64,000 bases of DNA from Lineolata rhizophorae. Its lineage: Eukaryota > Ascomycota > Dothideomycetes > Lineolatales > Lineolataceae. The translations under genes and the position numbers were made by a program. The notes beneath the pieces are model-generated. The model ran no database searches. It was not told where the DNA came from and worked only from the letters and a program-made list of their open reading frames with translations. The stretch spans positions 159,525 through 223,524 of the forward strand of contig MU001688.1 of NCBI GenBank assembly GCA_010093515.1, read 5' to 3'. The number at the start of each line of letters is the position of its first letter. Position 1 is the stretch's first letter. This document shows positions 11,807 to 22,083 of this stretch, piece by piece.

Positions 11807-12652
11807 CTAATGCCTCCGGGTCGGATTAAGCGTCAGGGACACAAAAATCCAAGGTTTATTGTAAAGTATTCCAACCAGTTTCGCGTCATCTCTTATATGA
11901 CCGTCGAAACCCATGAACTCCCAGCCAGGTCTACTTGTGACTATGACTCTGCCATCTTTCTCTTTAGCCGAACGCATTTTGCTGCAGCCCTTGGCCTCCT
12001 GCAATCATTGTGCCAGCATTTCGGCCAGTTCTGCCAGGAACTTCTGTCCAACGATCAGGAGTGCTAGTTCTCTAGCTTCTCTGCCGGCATGGATCCGCAA
12101 ATGGTGTAACAGCCTGCTATAATGGACCTTCTTGTAACCGGATCTGGGGGTGTGCTGCCACCTGAACATTTGGCCAATTGGTGGTGGTTGGTGATTAGGT
12201 ATCGGAGATGGTTCAATGACCCAAGTCCTTTGGTCGCAATGGCCTATTTTGCTGCTGTTCTTCGAGTAATCCTAATGGTGGATTTGATGTCTTCTATAGA
12301 ATCTCGAAACCTTTGCCAGGACCAAGGGTGCATAATGCAGACAACTTACTTTACCGCACATAGTCAGAATCTTTCTAGCGCAAGAACCAACGCGTATAGT
12401 GCCCCCCGACGGAAACGTGTACTGCTCCGCACTGAAATACATTTTACCACGGCTGGGATATTCTACATTAGCTGTTGTCGTGATGAGAGAGTATAATCCC
12501 CGAAACGTGGCCAAGAGCTTGTTTCCGATGCGTGGGATTAAGGGGTCGCGATGCCTTTTTAGACCGGTTGGCAAGAACCCCATAATTAAACGAGTCAGAA
12601 CAGGTTTCCCTCGCATACGCTCTTCATATGGCATTATCGCGGTGCTTGACAT
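11807..12652 (-). pseudogene. Decayed minus-strand gene relic of unknown family
   Basis: The minus strand opens with an ATG at 12652 and reads 101 protein-like residues (YEERMRGKPVLTRLIMGF..., YPSRGKMYFSAEQYTFP) up to a GTAAGT at 12349. Downstream, protein-like segments continue but in shifting frames and interrupted by TAG/TGA codons (for example DSIEDIKSTIRITRRTAAK then TAG, and a later open segment RVIVTSRPGWEFMGFDGHI ending at 11807). The interrupting stops are of types that C-to-T changes in CAG/CGA would produce. I could not connect the parts with phase-consistent introns, so I call it a relic, not an intact gene. The family is not recognised. A multi-intron functional gene is the alternative. 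Confidence 0.35.
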
Positions 12653-12952
12653 TCAAGGGATGATGCTCAGCCAAGCGTTTCTTTGGGCGGTGTACCTTTA
12701 AGAAACAAAATATGAAATGCGCTTGGCCATGCGAAGAGCAAGCATGGCTCTATGTGCGACGAACAATCCCGACGCTATAGAAAATTTCAAGTCATCAAAA
12801 ATTGAGATTGCAAGAGCAGGAGGGTTACTGCCCTACAGAAATCCAAAATCCTTGATCGTGACCCGCAATTTTCCAAAACAATACCCATACTCCATAACTT
12901 TTATGTATGAATATAGAATACACTGACGCCGGCAAACTCGATTATCCAAACG

Positions 12953-14465
12953 TCACTCATCAAAACCAGTCCTGCCTTTCACAGCCCCATACGCCAGGCC
13001 TCCCTTGCCGAACATGATCCTCAGATCGCCTGCGATGGCTTCAGGCTGCTCCCACGCGGCAAAGTGGCCACCAGATTCATGATCCTTTTCGTAGACGACG
13101 GTGCCGAGATTGCGGCCCCAAGCCATGGGCGGGCGAAACAGCTCCTTGGGGAAGTACGCCAGGCCCTTTGAAATATCAGCAACGGTGATCCGATTCGGTC
13201 GAATCAACAAATGACGAAAGTGCACGATGGAGGGGCGAAAAAAAAAAGGGATAAAAGAAACAAACCCACCAACTTGACCTCGCTCGGCGCAATCATCTCG
13301 CCCCCTCTCCGGTTCAACAGCCCCATCCCCGCCTTCTCATTCTCGTAGTACAGCCGCGTGTGCGTCACCCTGCCCGCCCTGCTGAACCAGTAGATGCTCA
13401 CCCACGTCAAGACGTCGTCGTCCTCCCACGGAAAATCGTCCGTCCACGTGACCAGCTTGTCGTAGATCCACGCCAGCAGGCCGACCGGGCTGTCCGCGAG
13501 CCCGTACCCGAGCGTCTGCGGCCTCGTCGACTGCATGTGGTAGTAGCCCATGCCGTTTTCCATGAAGTGCTTGGCGCGCTTCAGGCCGGCGGCGTCGGCG
13601 TCGGCCATCCAGCCGACGAAGTAGCCGAGCATGCTGGCGGCGAAGGCGGCGAAGGCGAGCGGCCGCCTCCAGGGCGACGGCGGCCCCGCCATCACCATGT
13701 TCGTGTGCAGCACCCGCAGCGACCCTGGGTACTGCCTCGCGAGGTGGAAGGCGATCAGGGCGCCCCAATCGCCGCCCTGGGCCGCGTACTGGGCGTAGCC
13801 GAGCGCGTGCATCAGCGCGTTCATGGCGGCCGCCTGGTGGGTCGGGGCGAAGCCGCGCTTGGCGACGCGGCCGCTGAAGCCGAAGTTGATCAGCGAGGGC
13901 ACGACGATGTCGAAGGCGGGCCCGCCGGACGAGGGGCTGGCCTGCAGGAGCGGGATCAGCCGCGTGGCTTCGTAGAAGCAGCCGGGCCCTGAGAGGCGGA
14001 GAGCGGAGTGAGCATCATTGTTCTTGTCTCGTGGGGTAGCCCGACTCTGAAGCCAGGCAGCTGGACATCAAAATGAAAAAAAAAAAAAAAAGCTCCGAGA
14101 AACCTACACCCATGCAACCAGAGCAGCGGCACCGCCCCCTCGACCCCGCTCCTCACATGCACGAAATGCACCTCAACGGGCCCGAAGCGGCCGCTGGCCT
14201 CGTCGTCGGCCTCGACCTCGACGTCGGCCACGAACTGCGGCAGCGACTCGTTGAGCCGGGTCTCGGCGGCCCGCCAGTCGAACCCGTCGCGCCAGCGCGA
14301 CACCAGCCGCCGCACCTCGGCCGCCGGCACGCCGTAGTCCCAGCCGGCGTCGTCGAGCTCGTCGGGCAGCGAGGCGCGCTGCAGGCGCGCGCGCAGGTCG
14401 CTCAGGTCGGTGTCGGGGACGCGGATGCTGAAGGGGCGGATGTTGCGCGCCGTTGCGGTGGCCAT
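12953..14465 (-). CDS. Epoxide hydrolase, EHN plus alpha/beta-hydrolase fold
   Basis: Three exons on the minus strand: 14465-14108, 13988-13270 and 13165-12953, giving 429 residues. Intron 1 (GTAGGT...CTCAG) splits the Trp codon of the HGWP oxyanion motif (H118-G-W-P121), which fixes both splice sites. Intron 2 runs from GTGGGT to a CAAAG acceptor in phase 0. The N-terminal EHN domain covers about residues 8-115. The nucleophile elbow GGDWGA gives Asp193. The catalytic histidine is H393 in GGHFAAWEQPE. The cap domain between them contains several Tyr that could polarise the epoxide; I have not assigned them. The family hydrolyses epoxides to diols via an Asp ester. Fungal members act in detoxification or secondary metabolism, and the substrate here is unknown. 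No secondary-metabolite core gene is adjacent, so a general detoxification role is inferred. Confidence 0.9.
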
Positions 14466-15949
14466 TGCGGTGGCCGTTGCTTTTGTTCTTTTGTGGGCTC
14501 GCTTGAGAAGGATGTTATGTCGTAGCTGCGGTGGCGTGGCGGTGTGGTGGTGTTGTGATAGTGATAGTGGTGAGGTGTCGTGGTGGTGCGGAGGCGCGTG
14601 CGTGTACGAACTTGAACGGCGGAGTCAAAGTCACACGATAATATAGGCACGTATCCCGGCCCCCAAACCGGAGACTCGACCTGTTTGTACCCGGCCAATG
14701 ACCAATTCCCCGCACTCCTGGGTCCGAAGAGTCGTTAGGTACACACCTAAGAGCGGAGGCCGCAGCAGTGGCGGAGACTTAAAAGGCCAAGCAAAGCCCC
14801 AACGCCTACTCCCACCCCGCTGCGTACCTACGTCGTAGACAGGTCCTCCGGCCGCCGACTCACACGGTCTTACTGTCCGCCCGCCCGCGCGTCCCGCACC
14901 CGTCCACGCATCCCGGCCTTTTCACCGCGGCGAGCCTCGCCCCGGGGGCCTGCGGCTCCAACGCTTGGCTGCCCGCCTTAGGCACGTGGCCCGGAAGCAT
15001 CCCGCCATCCGGCGGCGGGCCCGCGCGGCCAATTTAGGCGCGGCCCCCGAGGGCGGAGGCCGTTTGCGTACATGTACGTGCATTGCCCCGAGGGACCAAG
15101 CTCTCCGTTCCACGGCGAGAAGGCCTCGAGGCCGGACCTCGACGCGAGGTCGCACCTGCAGGCGTCGGTGCGTTGGCGCCGTGCGAGGTGCATAGGCGCT
15201 TACTGATTGGTTGCGGAGCTCCCTGCGAGAAGTGCTCAACAGTGTCTGTGGTGCCGATTGGCTCGCCATCAGTATCGGACTGACCGCACCCAGCTCGACC
15301 TTGAATCAACCTCACAAAACGTACGGCACAAAGAGCGGATTGACCCAGCAACCGTTGAATGCATAAACAAATAAGGACAATTACTCGAACATTGCAACAA
15401 GACCGACTACTACCTAGAAAACAAAGTACTACACGCAATAAGACATTGTGGAGGTATTGGGGGTATCTCGATACTGATAGAAACCGAAGCCAACCAGTTT
15501 CCTGCGCGCAGTAGAAAAGGGAAAGAGAGAGGCCGAAACCCGACCCTGAATTTGCGCTTCACTTTCTCCTTACTCCGCGCTTTCCGAATTCTGGTGTTCT
15601 TCCCTTAATAAAAAAGAAAAGGGTGCAAAAGGGAAGAAGAGGAATCCATACAAACGCAGAGTATAGAGATAAAAGGAATATTACACTATACCAGGAAACA
15701 CATACCACGCTCCAGACAAGGAAAAACTCCGAAGCCCAAGACACACACCCCACGCACCGTACCCGCTCGAACAAGTCCGAGCCACTCACACCGCAGTCCA
15801 CGACCCGCAAACCACCCCATTGCCCATCACCAACCCCAGCTCCCTAGCCTAGAAAACACATCCTCCTGAACCCCGACCCCAAAAAAGCAAATCCGACTCC
15901 TGATCCTCTCCACCCCTTCCCCTCAATATAGACAAAACCCCCCGCCCCC
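14466..15949. other. Intergenic region between epoxide hydrolase and HOS3 genes
   Basis: No convincing coding sequence. The left part is the epoxide hydrolase promoter and the right part, C/A-rich on the plus strand, is probably the HOS3 3' UTR. It contains a short inverted repeat, TTAGGT-ACAC-ACCTAA, at 14735-14750 and a CCTACGTCGTAG tract near 14827. Confidence 0.55.
14735..14750. promoter_or_regulatory. Perfect 6-bp inverted repeat, candidate operator
   Basis: TTAGGT and ACCTAA arms are separated by ACAC, about 270 bp upstream of the epoxide hydrolase start. Spaced palindromes of this kind are typical of sites bound by dimeric regulators, but no specific factor is implied. Confidence 0.3.
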
Positions 15950-18900
15950 TCACCCCTTCCCCGGCGTCTCGGGAATCGCCCACACATCCCTCTCCCCCTC
16001 CATCTCCCCCTCGCCTTTCCTCTCACCCCCGCTCTCCCTCCCATCCCGCCTGTTCTCCTTCCCCCCCGCCGTCCCCGTCCCGGCCGGCGCAAACGGAATC
16101 ACCCCCGTGGCCGAAAACACTGGGAGCTGCCTCTTCTGTTGCTGCTGCTGCTGCTGCCGCTGCAGCAGGCTTTGCTGGGCCAGCTGCTGACCGTGCTGAC
16201 CCCCTGGCCCGGCCAGCGGCCCCGCGGCATCCACCGCCGGTGGTGGCGGCGGTGGCGGCGACGGATCGCGCGGCGTGTTGTTAGACGCGGGCGGGCTGAT
16301 GATTGTCGGCGCGCTGGCTCCCATTCCGGGGCCCAGGCCCGAGCCTGAGCTCACCCGGGGTGCAGCTTGTCTCTGGTGTTGCGGATGCTGCTGCTTTTCC
16401 AGGTGCTGCTTTTGCGTTCGGCCAGCCGCGCTCGTCTGCTGCGCGAGCCCCGGCGGCAGCGCGGGATCCGAGTTCGGCGGCAGCCACTGCAGCTGGTTGC
16501 TGTCGGCGCCGGTCGAGTGCGCTGGGTGGTGCGGTGGCGGCAGCGGCGGCGGCGAAGCCACACCGCCGCCGAACGCGCCGGTGCTGACCGGCGACGTGAC
16601 GCCCGAGCCCACGGTTGAACCCGGCTGCTTCTGCCCCTGCTCACCCGCACCGGCGGGATTATATACGATAAACTGGCTATACATGCCTGCACCACCTGGC
16701 ACCGAGCCAGAGCCCGATCTCGAACCAGTCCCAGGCACGGGCACAGGCACAGGCGCGCTCGCCCCTCCCGGCGTCGCTACAGCCTGCTTCACGACCTGCG
16801 CGGCCGGCGGCGGCGGCGGCGGCGGCGAGTCCGGCCTGCGCTCCTTCGTCTCCTGTAGAGGCATGTGCAGGCTGCCGGGCGCGCCTGCCGTCCCTCCAGA
16901 AGAGGGCGCACTGCCCATGAGCGCGCTCGGTGGCGAGGCCGACATGTGCGGTGCGAGCGGTGGCAGTTCGGGGTGGCCGGGCGGAGGTGGCACGACGGCT
17001 GATATCCCGCTGCCCATGTTGGCGCTGGCGTTGGAACTACCGGTACCTGGTCCGTCCGGCACCGGTGGAGGCGGCGACGACGTCGCCGACGCCACCGCAA
17101 CCGATAGCGATAAGCGGCGCGCCATAGACATGGCCTCGGGGCCCGAGGTCGGGGCCGCCGCAGGCGCGGCCGGGACGGGCGCGACGACGGGCGGGGAGCC
17201 CGCGGCCGTGGTGATGGGTTCGGTGGGCGTCGGGATGGCCGGGGGAGGTGGTGGTGCGCCGCTAGCTACTGCTGCTGCCACCGTTACGGGCGCCGAGGCC
17301 GATGGCAGCGAGGACATCGTCGGCGGCACGGCGGGCGGTGGTGGTGGCGGTGACTCGGGCAGCGGACCGCGCTTGGCAGCCGCTGCAGTGGCGGGCACCG
17401 GCTTCTTCTCCTTGTCCTTCGTGCTAGCGATCGCGCCTTTCTTCGCTCCCGCGGCCGCCGTACCGGCAGCGCCACCGACAGCCTTGCCCGTCGCAGCCGT
17501 CTTAGTCCCACTAGTCGTCCTCTTCATACTCGGCTTATTCGCGGTCGTGGTCCCTTTCTCCACCGCCCGCTCCGCCTTCTTCCGCTCCGCCTCCTCTAGC
17601 TTCCGCGCCCGCTCGCGCCGTTCGTACTCCTCCTTCGGCGGCACCTTGATGGTGATCTTCTTGATCTCGGCCGCGAGCTTGTCAACGTCGGCCTCCTTCT
17701 CTTTCTCACCTCCCGCGCCCGACGACGCCGTTGACAGCCTCTTGGCGTGCCCACCGCTGCTCGGCACGCGCGGCACGGGGGGAACGCCAGCCTCTTTCTG
17801 CACCGTCTTCCCGCCTGCAGGCGCACGCGTCTTGCGCGCCTGCACGCCCGCTCCACCACCACCATTCGCATTCGCGCCCCTCGCGGTCGCCAGGGTGCTC
17901 GGTGGTCTCACGCCATGTCCGTTCGCCGTCGCCGCCGATCCACCAACACTCGACGCGGTGCTCAGCCTCCTGCTCGCACGTTGGGGCTGCTGATTCTGCT
18001 GTTGCTGCTGGGACGCCGAGGCAACACCGCCCTGCTGGCCCGGCAGCTCCGCAATCGTCCTCCTCCTACTCGCACCACTCTCCACACCCCCGCTCTTGCC
18101 CGTCTCCGCGCTCTTAACGCTCCCGTCCGCCTCGCTCTCCGAATCCACTTCAGCGTAGCTCTTCGGCGCCGTCGCCCTACTCCTGCCCCTAAGCTGCCGT
18201 CCTCCAGCCTCTGTCGGCAGCGCCGCCAGGCTCTGCCGCGCTTCGGCGCCGGTAGCCTTCTTGTTGGCGGTCCCGCCGCGCGGCGCGTTGAGCTCGTCGT
18301 GCGCGCAGCTCGTCGTGCGGCGGTCCGTCGGTACGAGCAACTTGGCAAGGGCCTGTGTGGCGACGGTCCAGTCGACGTCGGGCGGGGGCGGCGTCGGGGC
18401 GCGCGACGGGCTAGCCGACAGAGGGGCGCCGCCGCGGAGCGGGCCCGAAACGGAGCGCCGGATCTTTGCCGGGTCGACCACTTTGGCCGTGAAGGACTGC
18501 GTCGGGCTGCAGTACGTGGGCGGGGCCGCAGCCTTGGGTTTCTTGGACGGGGCGGGCGGCGGCGGTGGATTGATGGTGTTGTCGAGGTGGGTGAGGGTGG
18601 GGAGGGACCACCAGGTCGGTGAGTAGGGCGTGATGTCCTCCGTAGTCGGAGTCCCGTTCGCGACGACATTATTGCCGTCAGTGACGGGACCTCGTAGCAG
18701 GCCCTTCATTGCCTCGTTGAGCTCGTCATCCTCGTCTTCTTCCTGCTTGATTTTGACACCATGGAAGCCCACCCCCTCAACGGCGTTTGCACCGGGTGCA
18801 TTCTCGCCCTTTCGCCCACCCTCATCTTCCTCTTCCGGCGGCGCACACAACGCGCTAACGTGACTCATAATGCCCGTCATGAGCGCCCTGTCGCTATAGC

Positions 18901-20917
18901 CTCCTTCCAACACACTCACAACCCTGCCCTCCACTCCCGTGCCTTCCTCCTCCGCCAGGGCGACAACGTCCCTCGTGAAGCGGGCGTAAAACTCCGTCGG
19001 CACGTTAACCTTATGCCGCCGCATGCCCTGGCCCTCCCACTCGCTGGCGTCGAAACCTGCGCTGACGAAAATGGCCGCCTTCGGTGGCGTCGCGGCGCCG
19101 GCGGCGCGCAGCCGCGCCGTGTGCGCAGCCAGGAAAACGCGCGCCTTGTCTACGAGCACCTTGTAGCGGGCCTCATACAGCGCCCAGAACTCGGCCCGGT
19201 CCTTCCACGGCTGCAGGTGCACGTTCCAGACGGACTGGCCGTGCGCGCCTTCGATGCAAAGGCTCGCGTTCTTGATCTTGTCCTCGTCGCCGTCCTCGCA
19301 CGGGTAGCTGTTGATGTCGTGCAGGCTGAAGTACCCAATGTGCGTCTTGATGTTGTGCTGCTGCTGCTGCGGCTGCTGTTGTTGCCCCCATTGTTGACGC
19401 TGCTTTGGTTTCGGCGGCGCCGGTCGTGCGTTGTGCGCCCACGCAATGGCCTGGCTGCCATCCCCATGGTGCAAATCGAAGTCGAGGATCGCCGCGTGCG
19501 TTAGCCCGTACGCGCGCGTCGCGTACTCTATGCCGACGTGGACGTTATTCAGCCAGCAGAAGCCCGAGGGGTAGTCGGCCGAGCAGTGGTGGCCCGGCGG
19601 GCGGATGCAGACGAAGGCGCGCGTAGGCGCGGCAATGGAGGAGTTGTTTTTGTTGGCTTGCGCGTTGCGGAACACGGCGTCGATGCCATCGCACACGCCG
19701 CCGAGGGCACCCTGGAAGGCAGACAGCGACTCGGGACACAGGTAGAGGTCACCCTTGTGTATCTCAGGCCGCTCATCCTCATCCGTGCCCTTATCCTTGT
19801 CCTTAGCGCTATTTTTACCCGTGCCCGTCGTTGTCGGTGCGCCTGAGGCAGTATTGCTGTTGGAAGTCGGCACGGCCACACGGCTGACCTCGTTGCCCGC
19901 GGCCGCCAGCCGCTCCCCAGCCGCGGCGCACATGAGGCCCAATTCCTCCATCCATTTCTTCCCATGCACGTTGGTGACGGCCGCATCCAACAGGCTGAGC
20001 TCGCGGCTCGACTTCTTGATCCTGAACGGCGCGGGCGCCATGCTGTTATTCAAAGAGGCGCCGTTCGACGACGCGGCGGGCGGCAGAGGTGTCGGCGGGC
20101 AGCGGCCCTCTGCGTGACGGCCGCCGAGGCGGACGTACGCGGCGGCGAGGCCCAGCACGGCGGCCTGGATGCGCTCGGGTCGCTCGACGATAGACGAGAG
20201 GACCCACTTTGCGGTGCGGGGGCGCGAGAAGCGGTGTCCATAGCACTGGTCGTGCAGGATGACGATAGCTTTGCCTAGTGTACGTGAACCATCTGCAGCC
20301 GCAGCAATGCCAGAGTGAGGAGCAGCAGACGCATTCGTGTTCGCATCCCCGTTTTGCAGGCCCGTCATCTCCCTCTCAAACCAGTCGGCCGCGATCTCGC
20401 CCGCCGTCTTGACCTTCGGCCCCTCCTCTTCCTTCTCCTCCGCCAGAGGCATCCCCATCCTGCCCCCTCCGCCGGGCGAGCTGCCCAGAAAAGTCGACGA
20501 GCTGCGCCGCGAGAGCGGCATCCGCGGGCTCACGGGCGGCCCCCCGCCGCCCGCGCCGTCCCGCAGCGACGCCGCGCTCGACTTGCGCATTAGGCCCGCG
20601 GGCGACCCGGAGCGGCGCTGCGTGTTGGCGGCTTCGCTACGCAGGCTAGTAACGCTAGGTGAGCGGCGGAAGGGCGGCGGTTGTGGCCGCGAGACGCCGC
20701 CGCTGCCGGGCGACGGTGAGGAAGGGTGCGGGACGTTCTTGTTGGATGTGTTGATGGAGAGGCGGGTGAAGGGGTCGGTGAGGGCGTCGGCGTTAGTCGT
20801 GGTCGCGGTGGTGGCCGTCGTGGCGGTGGAAGCGGTAGACGGGCGCCGGGTTTTAGGTCGGCCGACGCCGCCCGGTTGCGGTCCTCCGCCTGGGGGCTCG
20901 GAGGGCGCGCGGTCCAT
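15950..20917 (-). CDS. HOS3: HOS3-type class II histone deacetylase with very long Pro/Ala-rich tail
   Basis: An intronless 1655-residue frame whose ATG at 20917 lies in a good context (TACAATGG). Residues 1-210 are Ser/Pro/Gly-rich and probably disordered. The deacetylase domain spans about 215-695. It carries PGHH (H443-H444), zinc ligands D481 and H483 in DFDLHHGDG, D623 in SAGFDAS, and the catalytic Tyr674 in EGGYSDR. The segments VERPERIQA and FCWLNNVHVG are characteristic of the HOS3 group. Family role: removes acetyl groups from histone lysines; yeast Hos3 also acts at the bud neck and nuclear pore. Residues 700-1655 are low-complexity Pro/Ala/Ser/Gln with one basic coiled-coil-like segment (KEEYERRERARKLEEAERKK) near 1125. 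This tail is longer than the catalytic domain. The end WAIPETPGKG is short and ordered-looking. Confidence 0.95.
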   Translation of the reverse strand: MDRAPSEPPGGGPQPGGVGRPKTRRPSTASTATTATTATTTNADALTDPFTRLSINTSNKNVPHPSSPSPGSGGVSRPQPPPFRRSPSVTSLRSEAANTQRRSGSPAGLMRKSSAASLRDGAGGGGPPVSPRMPLSRRSSSTFLGSSPGGGGRMGMPLAEEKEEEGPKVKTAGEIAADWFEREMTGLQNGDANTNASAAPHSGIAAAADGSRTLGKAIVILHDQCYGHRFSRPRTAKWVLSSIVERPERIQAAVLGLAAAYVRLGGRHAEGRCPPTPLPPAASSNGASLNNSMAPAPFRIKKSSRELSLLDAAVTNVHGKKWMEELGLMCAAAGERLAAAGNEVSRVAVPTSNSNTASGAPTTTGTGKNSAKDKDKGTDEDERPEIHKGDLYLCPESLSAFQGALGGVCDGIDAVFRNAQANKNNSSIAAPTRAFVCIRPPGHHCSADYPSGFCWLNNVHVGIEYATRAYGLTHAAILDFDLHHGDGSQAIAWAHNARPAPPKPKQRQQWGQQQQPQQQQHNIKTHIGYFSLHDINSYPCEDGDEDKIKNASLCIEGAHGQSVWNVHLQPWKDRAEFWALYEARYKVLVDKARVFLAAHTARLRAAGAATPPKAAIFVSAGFDASEWEGQGMRRHKVNVPTEFYARFTRDVVALAEEEGTGVEGRVVSVLEGGYSDRALMTGIMSHVSALCAPPEEEDEGGRKGENAPGANAVEGVGFHGVKIKQEEDEDDELNEAMKGLLRGPVTDGNNVVANGTPTTEDITPYSPTWWSLPTLTHLDNTINPPPPPAPSKKPKAAAPPTYCSPTQSFTAKVVDPAKIRRSVSGPLRGGAPLSASPSRAPTPPPPDVDWTVATQALAKLLVPTDRRTTSCAHDELNAPRGGTANKKATGAEARQSLAALPTEAGGRQLRGRSRATAPKSYAEVDSESEADGSVKSAETGKSGGVESGASRRRTIAELPGQQGGVASASQQQQQNQQPQRASRRLSTASSVGGSAATANGHGVRPPSTLATARGANANGGGGAGVQARKTRAPAGGKTVQKEAGVPPVPRVPSSGGHAKRLSTASSGAGGEKEKEADVDKLAAEIKKITIKVPPKEEYERRERARKLEEAERKKAERAVEKGTTTANKPSMKRTTSGTKTAATGKAVGGAAGTAAAGAKKGAIASTKDKEKKPVPATAAAAKRGPLPESPPPPPPAVPPTMSSLPSASAPVTVAAAVASGAPPPPPAIPTPTEPITTAAGSPPVVAPVPAAPAAAPTSGPEAMSMARRLSLSVAVASATSSPPPPVPDGPGTGSSNASANMGSGISAVVPPPPGHPELPPLAPHMSASPPSALMGSAPSSGGTAGAPGSLHMPLQETKERRPDSPPPPPPPAAQVVKQAVATPGGASAPVPVPVPGTGSRSGSGSVPGGAGMYSQFIVYNPAGAGEQGQKQPGSTVGSGVTSPVSTGAFGGGVASPPPLPPPHHPAHSTGADSNQLQWLPPNSDPALPPGLAQQTSAAGRTQKQHLEKQQHPQHQRQAAPRVSSGSGLGPGMGASAPTIISPPASNNTPRDPSPPPPPPPAVDAAGPLAGPGGQHGQQLAQQSLLQRQQQQQQQKRQLPVFSATGVIPFAPAGTGTAGGKENRRDGRESGGERKGEGEMEGERDVWAIPETPGKG

Positions 20918-22083
20918 TGTACGGAGCGTGTCTCGGCCGTTCTTTGGATTGTTCTTTGCGTCTCTGGATGCGTCCTGGAAAATTGTCTTCGGTGCAGAGC
21001 ACGAGCGTTTGTTCGGATGTTGTCTGGCTCGTTCAGCCGGTCAGGTGCCGACGAGACGGCTGGACGGAACGCGTCAGGTGTTTGTTGACGACGGAGCGGG
21101 CGGGGCGAGCACCGAGCAGGGCTCGGAAGAGGTCACGCACCGTTCGACGACAAGCAATTCGCAGGGGGGAACACGGCAAAGTCTCCGCGAGCGTAGGCGG
21201 TAGCAGCAGAAGACGCTCGACGATGTCGGCGCAGAAAGGGGACGCAGCGGGCGCGTGCATAAGAACAATGTTTGGACGCGAGGGGAAGAAGGAGGAGGGA
21301 AAGCAGGGCACGGGCGCGGGACGCGTTGGCCGTCGGGGTTAGGGCGTCCCTTCCTGGCCTGGCCAGGCGCGAGCTCGGGCCGGCCGACGGCGCGGGCTGC
21401 CTGCCTCTTGCTCCCTGCGGCTGCCCCCACCGTGGGTCGCAGTGGGCAGGTTTCCGGGCGCGCGCTCCTGGTTGGCCGGCCGGCGGGCCTGGGGCGCCGC
21501 GTTGACTCATGCGCGGCGACGTCGTGCGCCACTTCCCAAGGGGAAGCAGCCGAGCGGATGGTTTAGGCAGCAGAACCAAAGGACAGCACGTGTGGTGTTT
21601 CCGGAACCGCTCTTTCTTTAATCGTACCCCCTTTTTGGGCGGTGTCTCGGGATCGCTATGTGACCGTGGTCTACCTGCGGAGTGCTAAACAAACATATTT
21701 GGAGCCAGCGCGGGCGGCCCTGCCGTGCGGGCGGAGCCTCGAGTAATGGGCGCGGTCATCACAATATCGGAATGGCGGTCGCATGAATCAGCTTCACTTC
21801 TTGTTCCGTGCCACATTACCTATAACCGATCGCGCAATGGCATCGGAACGGGTGCCCAATCTTCAGACGGAGGTCGTAACTCATTAGAAATGTATCTAAA
21901 CTGCGGCGAAGTCGGGTCGACGAAGGCAACTGTCCCTATTAATCGGTGCTGTTCGAGACGCATTTCACCTTCTCACAGATCCCAATCCAACGCACCACAT
22001 TTTAGACTAAAATAGGATTGCCACAAACTTGGCGACAGTAATAGCAATGCTCCTGCCCCGCCCCCTCGTCCCATCCTTCCTTC
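20918..22083. other. Intergenic region: HOS3 promoter and PNS1 3' flank
   Basis: The first 650 bases are GC-rich and probably contain the HOS3 promoter and leader. The frames seen there (for example 21074-21532 minus) are low-complexity shadows. The remaining stretch to 22083 shows no gene and should include the 3' UTR of the minus-strand transporter gene. Confidence 0.55.

Noticed and set aside
16275-17993. 572-codon open frame antisense to HOS3
   Set aside because: It mirrors the Pro/Ala/Gly-rich tail of HOS3; translation is compositionally biased with no domain. GC-rich coding DNA commonly yields such antisense frames.
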